This document shows, piece after piece, positions 16,005 to 25,251 of a stretch of 64,000 nucleotides of DNA. The notes beneath the pieces were generated by a model. That model searched no databases and had not been told where the DNA came from. It saw nothing but the letters and a program-made list of their open reading frames with translations. A program made the translations under genes and the position numbers. Within the stretch, counting starts at the first letter, position 1. Each line of letters begins with the position of its first letter. The stretch comes from an uncultured Acetatifactor sp. (GTDB taxonomy: Bacteria; Bacillota; Clostridia; Lachnospirales; Lachnospiraceae): contig CALWSL010000008.1 of NCBI GenBank assembly GCA_944384205.1, positions 62,001 through 126,000 on the forward strand, read 5' to 3'.

Positions 16005-16626
16005 AAATAACCTCACACCAAATTCAAAGTTTGTTCTTTCCCATAGTATACAGTTACTACACGTCAACGTCAATAAATTACCTTCCTTTTTCAGTTTATC
16101 AACTAGTCTGTTTAATGTATCAAAATTTCCGTATAAAGTTATAAAACTGCAATACTGCAAAATCTCAACTAGTCACAGTAACGTCTAAAAAATTATTCAT
16201 TTTCTATCAAATCGCAAATAATTCTTAAAATTAGCATTTTCTCACTTGTTGCTATAAGGTATCAAAAAATTGCCTATTGATCTAAAAATGCCGATAATGG
16301 AAAATTCCATACGTCCATATCATTCTTAACTTAATACACTTTTCTATATGTGCAAAATGTGAAAGAGTGGGGGTACTTAAAATGCAATCGTTTACTTTTC
16401 AATACATTGCAAGAACTGGTTGATAAAACCGTAACATCATTCTGTTTTCGCTCAAACAGAAAACTGTGCCATTTTTATATACATTTCAATGACTAGTTAA
16501 TAATTTTTCATAGGCTTTCACTGTTTTGGTGTTTTTTACCCCTTGTTAAGCAGTGGCAAAATATTCTTTTTTGAAAAACCTTGTCTTTGGCATGGAAAAC
16601 GCTAGTTTTTACAAAAAATTATGAAA
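16005..16626. other. AT-rich spacer, no gene seen
   Basis: Around 620 bp with no convincing coding frame on either strand. A possible IS end (GGCATGG at 16589) lies here. Nothing else stands out. Confidence 0.5.
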
Positions 16627-16655
16627 GGGGGCAGATGCCATAAAATTCTGCCCCC
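16627..16655. terminator. Bidirectional terminator after the IS4 transposase
   Basis: GGGGGCAGA...TCTGCCCCC stem followed by TTTCTTTTT on the plus strand and by TTTCAT on the minus strand, 30 bp past the transposase stop. Confidence 0.75.
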
Positions 16656-16684
16656 TTTCTTTTTCGTCAGTTTGCCATATACTT

Positions 16685-18007
16685 TTATGCAGATACTCGG
16701 TAGATAAAGCCGACAAAGGATTTCGCCCTAATGTTTCTTTCGTCACGTCTTCCCGGTCGTACCGGCTCGGTGTATCTTGCAATGTCTTTTAATAACTGCT
16801 TTGCATCGGCATTGGGAGAGCGGACGAACTGCCTGCAGATATGGATTGCCATTTTCATGTTTACCTTATATTCGTGGATATTGGTATCATTTTTCTTTAC
16901 CACAACCTCATTTACAATCCGACTACAGAAGTTTGCCATAATCATTGCTGCATATACTTCCTGCTTTACGAAATCGTCTTTTTTACCATGCAGGTTTACC
17001 AATCCCAGACCATATTTTAACTCTCGGAATGCTGTTTCGATACCCCAACGGGCATGATACAGTTCTTTGATTTCCGCAGGAGTGAAACATCGGGAAAGGC
17101 TTGTTGCAAGGGTTTCATATTCCCCAGTTTCCAGTTGAAACCGCACCACACGAAAGGTCATGGGATAAGGGGAAGGAAAATCCCAACGTCCTGCCCTTGT
17201 CTTGTTGCTGTATATTCTGTCTTCGTTTTTGTGTGTCTGTAGCAGAATATATCCCTTTTCCTTATCTTCCTTTGTCTGCGTGGTGGTAATCGTAAACGAC
17301 ACATCGGTATCTAACTCCATCATCGGTAGTTTACTAATTTCACGCATGGCGGTACGGTCTTGCTTTACTCTTATCAGAAAATCCGTGTTTGGTGTGTTCT
17401 GCAAATGGGCAAAGGCATTATAGGACTCGTAACCTCTGTCTGCAACAATCAGTGTCTTTTCCTTAAACTCATGCCACCCAAGCAGAAAGGTGAGTGCCCC
17501 CACTTCGTCCTGCTTCGGCTGTGGCTGAATGACGCAGGAATGATAAGTTTTGTTTAACACATCATATAGGGGATTTACATGAAGCTGATTATACCCCTTT
17601 GGTGTGCTGTCATTCTTTACAAAACTATCCGATTTTGGGTTTCTCGCCATATTTACGGTAGTACCGTCAATGGCAAGTACCTTGTAACCTTTGTAGGTCT
17701 TTTCGTCTTTGCACAGTGAATTAAAGCGCTCAAATACTTCGTCCATAACCATTGACGGTATTTTGGCTCGCTGTTGCACAAATGCAGAAGCAGTTACCGC
17801 AACTCCTGCATCGTACAGTTCTTTTTTAAGGCTTCCGCCCTGCATGGAAATCAGCAGTTTTATCACTTCGTCCATGGTCAGTACTCGCTTGCGGGAGAAG
17901 TGCGGATTGTATAGTTTATTATTTGCCAGATAGTCGGCAACTGCTTCTTGGATTGCAATATCCAAGTTCTCTTTTAACTCGTTCGGAGTAGAATTTACTA
18001 TTTTCAT
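16685..18007 (-). CDS. IS4-family DDE transposase
   Basis: 440 aa, apparently intact. The catalytic triad is visible: VLAIDGTTVNM (first D), TLIVADRGYES (second D) and YHARWGIETAFRELKYGLGL. In the last, Y-2-R-3-E-6-K, the IS4 signature, is exact. The N-terminal helical region (NPHFSRKRVLTMDEVIKLL) is family-typical. It has landed between the primase gene and the HNH-TerS group of element B. Confidence 0.93.
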   Translation of the reverse strand: MKIVNSTPNELKENLDIAIQEAVADYLANNKLYNPHFSRKRVLTMDEVIKLLISMQGGSLKKELYDAGVAVTASAFVQQRAKIPSMVMDEVFERFNSLCKDEKTYKGYKVLAIDGTTVNMARNPKSDSFVKNDSTPKGYNQLHVNPLYDVLNKTYHSCVIQPQPKQDEVGALTFLLGWHEFKEKTLIVADRGYESYNAFAHLQNTPNTDFLIRVKQDRTAMREISKLPMMELDTDVSFTITTTQTKEDKEKGYILLQTHKNEDRIYSNKTRAGRWDFPSPYPMTFRVVRFQLETGEYETLATSLSRCFTPAEIKELYHARWGIETAFRELKYGLGLVNLHGKKDDFVKQEVYAAMIMANFCSRIVNEVVVKKNDTNIHEYKVNMKMAIHICRQFVRSPNADAKQLLKDIARYTEPVRPGRRDERNIRAKSFVGFIYRVSA

Positions 18008-18339
18008 TCTTATTTACCTCGTTTCAGTAGTAATTAGAAATGGGCACAAAAAAACAAGAAAAGCACCCCTTTCTCAAAAGGAGCAGACTATTCTTGTGGT
18101 GTAAGTTTTACTAATATTCTCTCTTAACTATTCAAACTCTCTGTAACTGCTGTACTCTCTCTACTAACTGAAACTAAATAAACTCTAATATAAATTCTCT
18201 CTCTGTTGTGTTCTCTCTGTTCTCGCTATATTCTGTGTAATCTCTCTGTTTCGCATAAACTTAACCATGCCCACATCTATATTATACAACATTTTTCAAA
18301 AAAGGTATGAAAAAATCAATAAATTTTAATATGGGAGAA
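18008..18339. other. Leader region of the IS4 transposase with CTCTCT runs
   Basis: No gene. Degenerate CTCTCT/AACTCT units recur every 15-30 bp from about 18115 to 18255, giving strand-asymmetric pyrimidine tracts. This is upstream of the transposase on its sense strand, so its transcript leader would be GA-rich. Confidence 0.5.
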
Positions 18340-18631
18340 ATGATTAACTTAATGAACTTTTTCTGTTAGCAAATTTTTAAGGGACAAATCCGAAGACTTA
18401 TCCCTTAACTTAATGATTTTGAACTTAACTAAATGACATTGGGGCAAAAGGGCAACTTTTTTCTGTGATTTCTTTTATATGTATATCTGCCCCATATAAA
18501 ACACGTTTTATAAAAATCTCAAAATATATAAAAATAAACTGCCCTTATGCCCTAAAGTAAGTAAAATCAAGGGTTTGCAAAGGGCAATTATTGTAAAAAT
18601 TACTGCCCTACAACTGCCCTTTTTTCTGCCC
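18340..18631. other. Candidate replication origin of element B
   Basis: Directly downstream of the primase-helicase gene, where SaPI-type satellites keep their origin. It contains TTAACTTAATGA (about 18344), a second copy at 18405 followed by CTTAACTAAATGA (18423), then at least seven GGGCA/TGCCC units in an AT-rich stretch (18438-18631). The 18403-18441 segment is repeated in inverted orientation at 14841-14879. No open frame occupies the region. Function is inferred from position and iterons. Confidence 0.5.
18403..18441. repeat. Right arm of a long inverted repeat (pairs with 14841-14879)
   Basis: Inverted copy of 14841-14879 with two mismatches in 39 bp. Together the arms enclose the reductase, the acetyltransferase and the IS4 insertion. 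Confidence 0.75.
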
Positions 18632-20860
18632 TTAATCAAATGGTAATTCGCTTAACTGTTCCTGTGTTATGTTCATAAAACCACTTGGGGCAGAATTGAG
18701 GGCATCTTGTGGGCAATCTTTTAAGTATGAAATGCCCTTAAAATATCTGTACCCACTTGTCTTGATTTCCATATAACCTTTTACTCTTAAAGATTTATAA
18801 AAATTGTTCTTTGTCAAACTTTGCCTGTCCGTTTCTTCGCAATAATCAGCATATTTTTTATATAAATCTGTCCTTTCAATTCTGCCCTTTTCATCATCAA
18901 AACAGATTTCTTGTAAAAATGCTTCTACAGTGTCGCTATCTGCTCTTAACTGTAATACCGCTTTTTCCGATGCTTCCGATATAGTAATTATCCCTTGCTG
19001 ATACATTCGCTCTACAGCTTGCACAGATAACTGCAATAAATAATCAATCTCTTGCACCAACTCTTGATATAAGTTAGGGTTTTTCTTTACTGGTACTTTG
19101 TTCATTGTTAATACTAAAAGTCTGCGATAAAATCCGTTTGTCTTTTCTGATTTCACAAGCGGCAATTCATTTGTAGAAAAAATAAGTTTTGCATAAGACT
19201 TAAAAGATATTGCATCTCTGCCCTTTTGTTCTCCCCTCAATGTGTCTTCGCCTAAAATTTTCTTTATAGTGCTTGTATCTTCCAATGCTCCTATTTCAAG
19301 GTCTGCACACGAATTAAGAAGTTTTCCCATAAGCCCAAAACTCGCAAATCTCTGTTGTAAATCAGTCAAACTAATATTAGAAACATTCCTGCTTCCCGTA
19401 AGTGCTTCAATCATTCTGATAACAGTGCTTTTTCCAGTTCCACCCTCGCCATTTAGCACAAGAAACTTTTGTTGACCTACATCCTTTGTCAGAGTATAAC
19501 CGATAAACTGTAAGAGCATCTCCCGGCTGTCCTGCTCATCACAAATAAAGTGTAGATATTCCTCTGTCTTTTTCCCCTCATATTTTGCGTTTGGTTCGTA
19601 TTTATGCGGTATTTGATTAATAGCCCTATACTTTGGGTTATGCGGTCTTAATTCCTTTGCTTTCGTGTCATACATACCATTCTGAAAACATATCCAGTAT
19701 GAGGGGTAATTGTTCAATTCTTCAAAACTAACCTCTAACTCAATATCCTGCAAAAATAATGTATAGATATTGTTGATTGTGGTGCTTTTGATAAATTGCG
19801 GATATATCAACTGTCTTATAATGCTTTTTAATTTTGCCCCAGACATGTCCACCTTGTAATATCCTCCATCGTAAATATAAGGAGTACCGCCACAAACCAA
19901 AATATTATATGTACTTTTGATATACTCAAAAATAGCATTGTGGTAAACACCTGTTAACTTTCCGTTCTCTGCAACATGATGAAACTGCATAAGGTCAATC
20001 TGTGCCGGCCCTACCTTAGGGGTATCACGTTTCGTTACTCCCTCAATACGGTTTTCTGTAACGTCCTTTAACATCTTCTCAAAATCCTGCTTATTATGTC
20101 CGGCTTGAAAATAGTCTGATATATCGCCCTTTGGAATGTCGGGAGTAGGCACAATAACCTTTGCACTTTTGGCCACTGTCCGAATGTCATTTAAGATAGC
20201 ATTTGCAACACGTTTTCCCGGCTCGTCATTGTCTGCCAATATAAATACCTCTGCACCCTGTACCAATGCAGCAAAATCTGATTGCCAGTCATTCACGCCG
20301 CCATAGGTAAAAGCTGTGTAGCCTTGTTTTGTCAGCGTATCAACATCTTTTTCGCCCTCTGGTATAAAAATAGGTCTGCCCTCTGAAACCGCCTTTTTTA
20401 AGGCTTGTACGCTTCCATAAATGGCTTTGTAGCTCTTTCTGCCTACATCATGCCCTAAACCGTATGTAAAGCGGCCATTCTGTAATTTTCCATAGATAAT
20501 CTTCTTACCCTCAAGCCTAATCTTTGTAAAAGCATAATTACCGTTAATAGAAACGTAATTATAAATTGCTTCAATCCGACGTTTCTCTCTGCCCTCTACA
20601 TAGGCTTTCCATGGCGCATAATCCGTTCTTTGCGATTTACTGTCTTTGAACATTTCCTGCACTGGAACACCTGCTTGCCTAGCAAAATCAACTCCTTTTG
20701 CTCCACAGGTTTTGCAACATCCAATCCAGCCTTTATCGCCTATCTTCCAATGGAAACTTGGATGATGGTCATCGTGGCAATTACATAAGCAATCAAAACC
20801 GCCGTCTTTTGTGTCCTTTACCTCCCGACAGTATGACTTTAATCCGTTAGAATCAATCAT
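18632..20860 (-). CDS. Phage/plasmid primase-helicase (P4 alpha / D5 family)
   Basis: 742 aa replication protein. An N-terminal zinc finger (CLCNCHDDHHPSFHW ... CCKTCG) and a TOPRIM domain (IFIPEGEKDVDTL ... VFILADNDEPGKR) give primase activity. The C-terminal SF3 helicase has Walker A LNGEGGTGKSTVIRMIE, Walker B-type NSCADLEIG and a sensor KLIFSTNELP. Such proteins initiate replication of satellites and plasmids by unwinding an adjacent origin. Its start overlaps the 62-aa gene by 4 bp. It implies that element B replicates autonomously after excision. Confidence 0.92.
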   Translation of the reverse strand: MIDSNGLKSYCREVKDTKDGGFDCLCNCHDDHHPSFHWKIGDKGWIGCCKTCGAKGVDFARQAGVPVQEMFKDSKSQRTDYAPWKAYVEGREKRRIEAIYNYVSINGNYAFTKIRLEGKKIIYGKLQNGRFTYGLGHDVGRKSYKAIYGSVQALKKAVSEGRPIFIPEGEKDVDTLTKQGYTAFTYGGVNDWQSDFAALVQGAEVFILADNDEPGKRVANAILNDIRTVAKSAKVIVPTPDIPKGDISDYFQAGHNKQDFEKMLKDVTENRIEGVTKRDTPKVGPAQIDLMQFHHVAENGKLTGVYHNAIFEYIKSTYNILVCGGTPYIYDGGYYKVDMSGAKLKSIIRQLIYPQFIKSTTINNIYTLFLQDIELEVSFEELNNYPSYWICFQNGMYDTKAKELRPHNPKYRAINQIPHKYEPNAKYEGKKTEEYLHFICDEQDSREMLLQFIGYTLTKDVGQQKFLVLNGEGGTGKSTVIRMIEALTGSRNVSNISLTDLQQRFASFGLMGKLLNSCADLEIGALEDTSTIKKILGEDTLRGEQKGRDAISFKSYAKLIFSTNELPLVKSEKTNGFYRRLLVLTMNKVPVKKNPNLYQELVQEIDYLLQLSVQAVERMYQQGIITISEASEKAVLQLRADSDTVEAFLQEICFDDEKGRIERTDLYKKYADYCEETDRQSLTKNNFYKSLRVKGYMEIKTSGYRYFKGISYLKDCPQDALNSAPSGFMNITQEQLSELPFD

Positions 20861-21045
20861 GATTTTCCACCACCATCCAATATATCTCGAAGATGTCTTT
20901 TGTAATCTTTAATCTCCATCTCAAGATTTTTTCGCTCTAATTCTAAAAATAACGGTGTGCTATTTAGCTGTTCTATGCGGTCTTTAATTAGTTGTTCAAG
21001 CGTATCAACAGCAATCTGACCTGTAATTTCCTTATTTCTGATCAC
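20857..21045 (-). CDS. Small coiled-coil protein
   Basis: 62 aa, helical and highly charged (EQLIKDRIEQLNSTPLFLEL then ERKNLEMEIKDYKRHL). It overlaps its neighbours on both sides by 4 bp, so it is translated as part of the early operon. Function unknown. Confidence 0.7.
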   Translation of the reverse strand: MIRNKEITGQIAVDTLEQLIKDRIEQLNSTPLFLELERKNLEMEIKDYKRHLRDILDGGGKS

Positions 21046-21239
21046 ACTCCTGCACCCCCTTTATAGCCAGTTGCTTCAATGAATGGTTTAGCAAGTATTA
21101 CATATGTATACTGTCTGCTCCTACCTCGTTTGAAACACATTGCACCCGGGATGAGGTTGTTTTGAATCATTAGGCGCAAGGTCTGACTGTCCATGCGAAG
21201 AAATCTAGCCGCATCTTCTACCTTAATCCGTCCGTCCAT
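21042..21239 (-). CDS. Excisionase/AlpA-like HTH protein
   Basis: 65 aa: IKVEDAARFLRMDSQTLRLM (winged-helix recognition part) and IPGAMCFKRGRSRQYTY (wing). Small proteins of this form serve as excisionases or as satellite activators. It is divergent from the repressor-integrase pair and upstream of the primase, which fits a Xis or early-gene activator. Confidence 0.75.
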   Translation of the reverse strand: MDGRIKVEDAARFLRMDSQTLRLMIQNNLIPGAMCFKRGRSRQYTYVILAKPFIEATGYKGGAGV

Positions 21240-21251
21240 AGCTCCACCGCC

Positions 21252-21431
21252 TTACTGCCCTACTGCCAGTTTATCAATGATTGCTCTGATTTCTGCTTTC
21301 TTATCGTTTGGCAATTCATGCCTTAACACTCTTGAAAATGCTGTTTCATGTGCATATCCTAATCGTTCTGATACTTCCCATAGATTTACTTTGTGTTCTT
21401 TTGCATAATTTCTAATGTCAAGATTTTTCAT
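21252..21431 (-). CDS. Small helix-turn-helix protein
   Basis: 59 aa: MKNLDIRNYAKEHKVNLWEV, then SERLGYAHETAFSRVLRHEL and an EIRAIIDKLAVGQ end. The VNLWEVSERLGYAHETAFSR segment is a recognisable HTH. First gene of the leftward early operon; RBS-like AAAGAAAG precedes the ATG at 21431. It is the natural Cro- or activator-like counterpart of the divergent repressor. Confidence 0.75.
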   Translation of the reverse strand: MKNLDIRNYAKEHKVNLWEVSERLGYAHETAFSRVLRHELPNDKKAEIRAIIDKLAVGQ

Positions 21432-21480
21432 ATTGATACCTACTTTCTTTAACTTTTTTAAGTTTGAATAGCAATATTGC

Positions 21481-21509
21481 TTGACGAACGTTCGTTATGC
21501 CTTTATAAT
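21481..21509 (+). promoter_or_regulatory. Repressor-integrase promoter with palindromic operator
   Basis: TTGACG (21481-21486), 17 bp, TATAAT (21504-21509). The spacer holds the 12-bp palindrome ACGAACGTTCGT (21484-21495), which overlaps the -35 box: a likely self-binding site of the 21612 repressor. Confidence 0.75.
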
Positions 21510-21611
21510 AGCAGTAACAATGGGAAAATTAAATCCTATAATCAATCCTTTTTGTTTGTTCTTCTTATTAAAAAGGATATATTTATCCCGTTTAAGAAGG
21601 AGTGAGTATTC

Positions 21612-22376
21612 ATGGCATATCACAGAACTGCAGACCATAGCGATTTATCAGTATTCGCTAACAGATTATGGCTTTTAATGGAACGTAACGGCTACACATC
21701 TGCTCCAGAGCTAGCTAAAAAGTTGTATGATTGCGGTCTAGTAACAGTTGAGCAAAAAGATACATACAGAAGCGAGAAAGAAAAGCGAGATAACGCTATC
21801 GATTCTGTCAGAAAAAAAATACTTAAACATTTAAACTCAGATACACCACGAGAATTGCAAGGAGAATTTACGATTGCATATTGTAAGCTTTTTAAATGTG
21901 ATGCAGATTATCTACTCGGAAACATAAACTTGCCTACACGAGAAGATACCGATATAAACAAAAAAACGGGATTGAACGAGAATGCCATTCAAACATTAAA
22001 AATATTAAAAAGAAGCGATTATATTGAGTTTATAAATTTCATAATGAAAGATTATGCAAAGTTTGGACGGTTTTTATCTAGCATATCACTATATTTTGAT
22101 AATGATTATGATACGCCCGTGCATTATGACACAGAAAAGCAAATATATGTAGAGTCCGAAGAACCCGAAGATACAATCATGTTATTTGGTAACGAAAAAA
22201 CTATTGTAGTTGGCAGAAAAACTGGTGATGAAGTTCTAGGCTATCCTGCGTATGAAACCATACATCTTCCCACAACCATATTAGAATCACATGCCATGCA
22301 CTGTATTCAATTACAACTTGATGAATGGAAACAAGATTTTAACAAAGAAAGGAAGCGATTAAATGAAACTACCTAA
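21612..22376 (+). CDS. Phage-type repressor with N-terminal HTH
   Basis: 254 aa, start ATG 21612 behind GAAGGAG. The N-terminal 90 residues contain an HTH with an inserted loop (NRLWLLMERNGYTSAPELAK ... FTIAYCKLFKCDADYLLGN). The form is common in Clostridia phage repressors, with YLLG closing the domain. The rest is not recognised and shows no S24 peptidase motif, so induction would have to occur by protein-protein de-repression, as with SaPI Stl, and not by RecA cleavage. It overlaps the integrase gene by 14 bp. Confidence 0.8.
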   Translation: MAYHRTADHSDLSVFANRLWLLMERNGYTSAPELAKKLYDCGLVTVEQKDTYRSEKEKRDNAIDSVRKKILKHLNSDTPRELQGEFTIAYCKLFKCDADYLLGNINLPTREDTDINKKTGLNENAIQTLKILKRSDYIEFINFIMKDYAKFGRFLSSISLYFDNDYDTPVHYDTEKQIYVESEEPEDTIMLFGNEKTIVVGRKTGDEVLGYPAYETIHLPTTILESHAMHCIQLQLDEWKQDFNKERKRLNETT

Positions 22377-23415
22377 TGGCTTTGGCTCCGTGTATAAGCT
22401 ACCAGGTAATCGAAGAAACCCATATCGGGCTATTGTAACGGAGCGTTGGCAGATTGACACACAAACAGGCAAATGGAAGCAAAAACGCAAAACTATAGGC
22501 TACTATGAAAGCAAAAAAGAAGCCCTACAAGCATTAGCAGATTACAACAAATCGCCTTATGATGTAGATGCTTCAAAGGTCACATTTCAAGAAGTCTATG
22601 AGCGTTGGAGCGAAGAACATTTCCCAACAGTATCAGAAAGCAATGCAAAGGGCTACAGGGCAGCATATTTACTATGTGAGCCTATCGCAAATAAGCGTAT
22701 GGCAGATGTAAAACTGGATGACTTACAGTATATCGCTGATAATTCCGGCAAGAATACACCTACCCTACGCAAATATAAGGTGCTTGTGGGTCTTATGTTC
22801 AAATATGCGGTCATACATGACATAATACCGCCCGATATGAATAAAACCCAATATATCGACATTAAGAAAGCAGGAAACCCCAACGCATACAACCGAGAGC
22901 CATTCAGTAAGAAAGAGATTGAAAAAGTTTGGAAGTGGAAAGATACGAACGTTTACTTTAACGTGATTTTAATGCTGATATACCCCGGCTGTCGAATTTC
23001 TGAATTACTGGATTTGAAAAAAGAAAACGTTAATATAAATGAGCGTTGGTTTGATGTAACTGCTGCCAAAACAGAAGCAGGAATACGCAAAGTCCCTATA
23101 TCTAATAAAGTGCTACCATTCTTTGATTATTGGTATAATCTGAATGATTGCGAGTACCTTTTAAGCACACCAGAAGGCAAGCATTTTGAATACCGCAATT
23201 ATTATGATAGCTATTGGAAACCGTTAATAGAACAATTAGGAATGAGCCACCGCCCACACGATACAAGGCATACTTGTATTTCATTGCTTGCTGAAGCCGG
23301 GGTTGATGATCGGCTTGTCAAAAAAATTGTAGGCCATAAGGGACAGGGTGTAACACAACAAGTATATACCCACTTTGAAATTGAAGCCCTTTTAGATGCC
23401 ATAAACACGATTTAA
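22363..23415 (+). CDS. Tyrosine integrase of element B
   Basis: 350 aa. An N-terminal arm-binding domain (MKLPNGFGSVYKL...) and a SAM-like core-binding domain (about 60-165) precede the catalytic domain. The catalytic residues are R in YPGCRISELLDL, H-x-x-R in PHDTRHTCISLL, H in IVGHKGQG and the nucleophile Y in QQVYTHFE. It is clearly a homologue of the element C integrase (36070-37125), sharing the ends, LADYNK, PTVSESN, YRNYYDSY and VYTHF. Different N-terminal domains accompany different arm-type repeats at the element ends. It targets the rpsI tail. Confidence 0.95.
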   Translation: MKLPNGFGSVYKLPGNRRNPYRAIVTERWQIDTQTGKWKQKRKTIGYYESKKEALQALADYNKSPYDVDASKVTFQEVYERWSEEHFPTVSESNAKGYRAAYLLCEPIANKRMADVKLDDLQYIADNSGKNTPTLRKYKVLVGLMFKYAVIHDIIPPDMNKTQYIDIKKAGNPNAYNREPFSKKEIEKVWKWKDTNVYFNVILMLIYPGCRISELLDLKKENVNINERWFDVTAAKTEAGIRKVPISNKVLPFFDYWYNLNDCEYLLSTPEGKHFEYRNYYDSYWKPLIEQLGMSHRPHDTRHTCISLLAEAGVDDRLVKKIVGHKGQGVTQQVYTHFEIEALLDAINTI

Positions 23416-23572
23416 GAAAAGGAGTTGATGCAGATTGATTGTAGTAATTAAAAAGGCTCTACAGTACCGCAAATACCATAGAGCCACACCCGATTATTAA
23501 GCTATCACACAAAACAAAAGGGATATGCTGATTATAGCATACTTCCCGACCAAAAGAAAGGAAGATTTGACA

Positions 23573-24088
23573 ATGAAGAAGATTAAAAACATGAGTATTG
23601 GCGAAGCAAGACAGGCATTTTCCAAGTTTGAAGCAAAGCACCCACGCAATGATGATTTTGACATGAATGGTTTGCAGATAAACCAGTTTAGGGAACTTTT
23701 TGAGAAAGCGAACAAAGAAGATTTTGCATCGCTGCTATACGATTTGTTCAATTATGGTTTTATGGCAGGATATAAACAATCCGAAGCTGATTTGAAAGCA
23801 AAGGTTGATAAGCGCATGTATAGCGATATGCAACGCCGCCTTTTGGAACTTGTCTATTATTTGCCTTTTGGCTATCATGCAGAATATTTTTACTATCTTA
23901 TGGTTTATTCTTTTGAAGATGGTATGCTTGAAGCGTTTTTCCCTAGAAGAATAGCAAAACCAGCCCTTGCAATCCGGGCAGAGAGAGAGGAAAAAGAAGC
24001 GAGGAAAAAGGCAGAGCGTGAGGAACGCCAAAAAGTCATTGATGAAGCCTTAAAGCAGTACGAACAGCAGAAAGGCGGTGTTGCATGA
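23573..24088 (+). CDS. Hypothetical element-borne protein
   Basis: 171 aa starting at ATG 23573 behind AAAGGAAG. A helical N-terminal half (SIGEARQAFSKFEAKHPRND) and an aromatic middle (LVYYLPFGYHAEYFYYLMVY) lead to a charged helical tail (EREEKEARKKAEREERQKV). Not recognised. It is translationally coupled to two tiny genes. All are transcribed toward att core 2, in the cargo slot between integrase and element end. Confidence 0.65.
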   Translation: MKKIKNMSIGEARQAFSKFEAKHPRNDDFDMNGLQINQFRELFEKANKEDFASLLYDLFNYGFMAGYKQSEADLKAKVDKRMYSDMQRRLLELVYYLPFGYHAEYFYYLMVYSFEDGMLEAFFPRRIAKPALAIRAEREEKEARKKAEREERQKVIDEALKQYEQQKGGVA

Positions 24089-24207
24089 TAAACTACAAGA
24101 AAGCAATTATCAAAATGATACTGTCAATGAAGAATGATGATTATCTTTTCAAATCGTATCATTATATTCTTGCTAAGTACCGCAGGGAGAAAGGTGGTGC
24201 GTCATAA
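24085..24207 (+). CDS. Tiny basic protein
   Basis: 40 aa (MINYKKAIIKMILSMKNDDY ... YRREKGGAS). Overlaps the previous gene by ATGA, with AAAGGCGG upstream, and the next by one base. It resembles the following 49-aa protein in its start (NYKKAIIKMI vs SYKKLLIALL), so the two may be paralogues. Confidence 0.6.
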   Translation: MINYKKAIIKMILSMKNDDYLFKSYHYILAKYRREKGGAS

Positions 24208-24356
24208 TGAGTTATAAAAAATTGCTTATCGCACTTTTGCAGAACATCAAGAAGAACGAAGAATATCTGATGAAGATATATTATTTTGCAAAGGCATTTG
24301 CTGACGAAAAAGACGTTATGAAAGCGGTTAAACTGGAACATCTTGAAAAGAAATAA
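24207..24356 (+). CDS. Tiny basic protein, possible paralogue of its neighbour
   Basis: 49 aa (MSYKKLLIALLQNIKKNEEY ... LEHLEKK), coupled by a TAATG junction to the preceding gene and preceded by AAAGGTGG. Function unknown. Confidence 0.6.
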   Translation: MSYKKLLIALLQNIKKNEEYLMKIYYFAKAFADEKDVMKAVKLEHLEKK

Positions 24357-24430
24357 CCGTTACATAGAAAGCCGCATTAGAGGGTGTCTATAATTTAGAT
24401 ACCCTCTATCTAAATAAAAGGAGGTCAATA

Positions 24431-25123
24431 ATGGATTTGAGAAAAACTACAATATCCGCAATCAATAATTGCTCTGATACTTCAGTCCTTAATCACATTT
24501 ACAATGATATACTAAAATGCAACGATATTTTAAAAAATGCTTATAACAACTGGATTCAGCAACAAACAGATGAAATAAGCAATTTGCATATAAACTCACT
24601 TATGTATGAAGATTTATTTGATGATATGTGTATGGCTAAATCTTCTATAATGGGGAAATACCTAGATACTACTTATGGTAGCTTAAAAGAAGATACTTAC
24701 TGTTTAAGCCTTGATGCACATTATTACAAATTCATTATCGCAGAAACAAACTCGGACAGCGAAACAGATATTTATGAAAGAACAATAAAAATCAATCCCC
24801 GCTATGTTAATGATAAAAACATCATTCTACACGAAATGATTCACGCACACGAACACATATTATCTTTGGCAACCCCACTATTAAGAGAAACTTTGATTCT
24901 TGAATTATATAAACAGCTTCTTTTAAAAATCAAAAATCTTGACCAAATAATATATAATCATGCTAATATTTTACATAATTCTGAATTATCAGAAATTGGC
25001 GGTCATCATGGATTACTATTTTTGTTCAAAAGCCTTGATTTAGATTTAAGGCTCAACAACGAATTATTTACCATTTTTGGATATAATTACAATAAAACCT
25101 TCAAAGAGTTAGGATTGATATAA
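24431..25123 (+). CDS. HExxH zinc metallopeptidase-like protein
   Basis: 230 aa, ATG behind AAAAGGAGG. IILHEMIHAHEHIL contains the zinc-binding H-E-x-x-H helix, and a later GGHHGLLF may give further ligands. The surrounding sequence (KINPRYVNDKNIILHEMIH) has the strand-turn-helix layout of SprT/WLM-type peptidases. No secretion signal, so cytoplasmic. It sits in the cargo slot of element B. Phage elements use such proteins to cleave repressors (ImmA-like) or in defence; neither can be decided here. Confidence 0.65.
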   Translation: MDLRKTTISAINNCSDTSVLNHIYNDILKCNDILKNAYNNWIQQQTDEISNLHINSLMYEDLFDDMCMAKSSIMGKYLDTTYGSLKEDTYCLSLDAHYYKFIIAETNSDSETDIYERTIKINPRYVNDKNIILHEMIHAHEHILSLATPLLRETLILELYKQLLLKIKNLDQIIYNHANILHNSELSEIGGHHGLLFLFKSLDLDLRLNNELFTIFGYNYNKTFKELGLI

Positions 25124-25175
25124 TTCATGGGGTGTCTGTATTATGCAGATGCCCTTTAATCATTCTAAAAAAGAA

Positions 25176-25204
25176 ACCGCTACCCTCCTACTTTGGGTAA
25201 CGGT
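25176..25204 (+). terminator. Hairpin after the metallopeptidase gene
   Basis: ACCGCTACCC / GGGTAACGGT with one mismatch and a 9-nt loop, followed by CTTTGT. A moderate terminator. Confidence 0.5.
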
Positions 25205-25251
25205 CTTTGTAAATGCACTTATGCAGGAATTCCGTTCATTAGCCCACGTAC

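Larger units (their letters stand above)
16589..18271 (-). mobile_element. IS4-family insertion sequence (tentative limits)
   Basis: The transposase is certain; the limits are not. GGCATGG at 16589-16595 and its reverse complement CCATGCC at 18265-18271 are the only facing terminal motif noticed, and no target duplication was recognised. Confidence 0.35.

Noticed and set aside
18115..18255. CTCTCT-rich stretch as a CRISPR-like array
   Set aside because: Units are short, irregular and without conserved spacers; simple-sequence tract in an IS leader.
21484..21495. ACGAACGTTCGT as a LexA box
   Set aside because: Gram-positive LexA sites need four bases between GAAC and GTTC; here the arms are contiguous, so a self-repressor operator is more likely.
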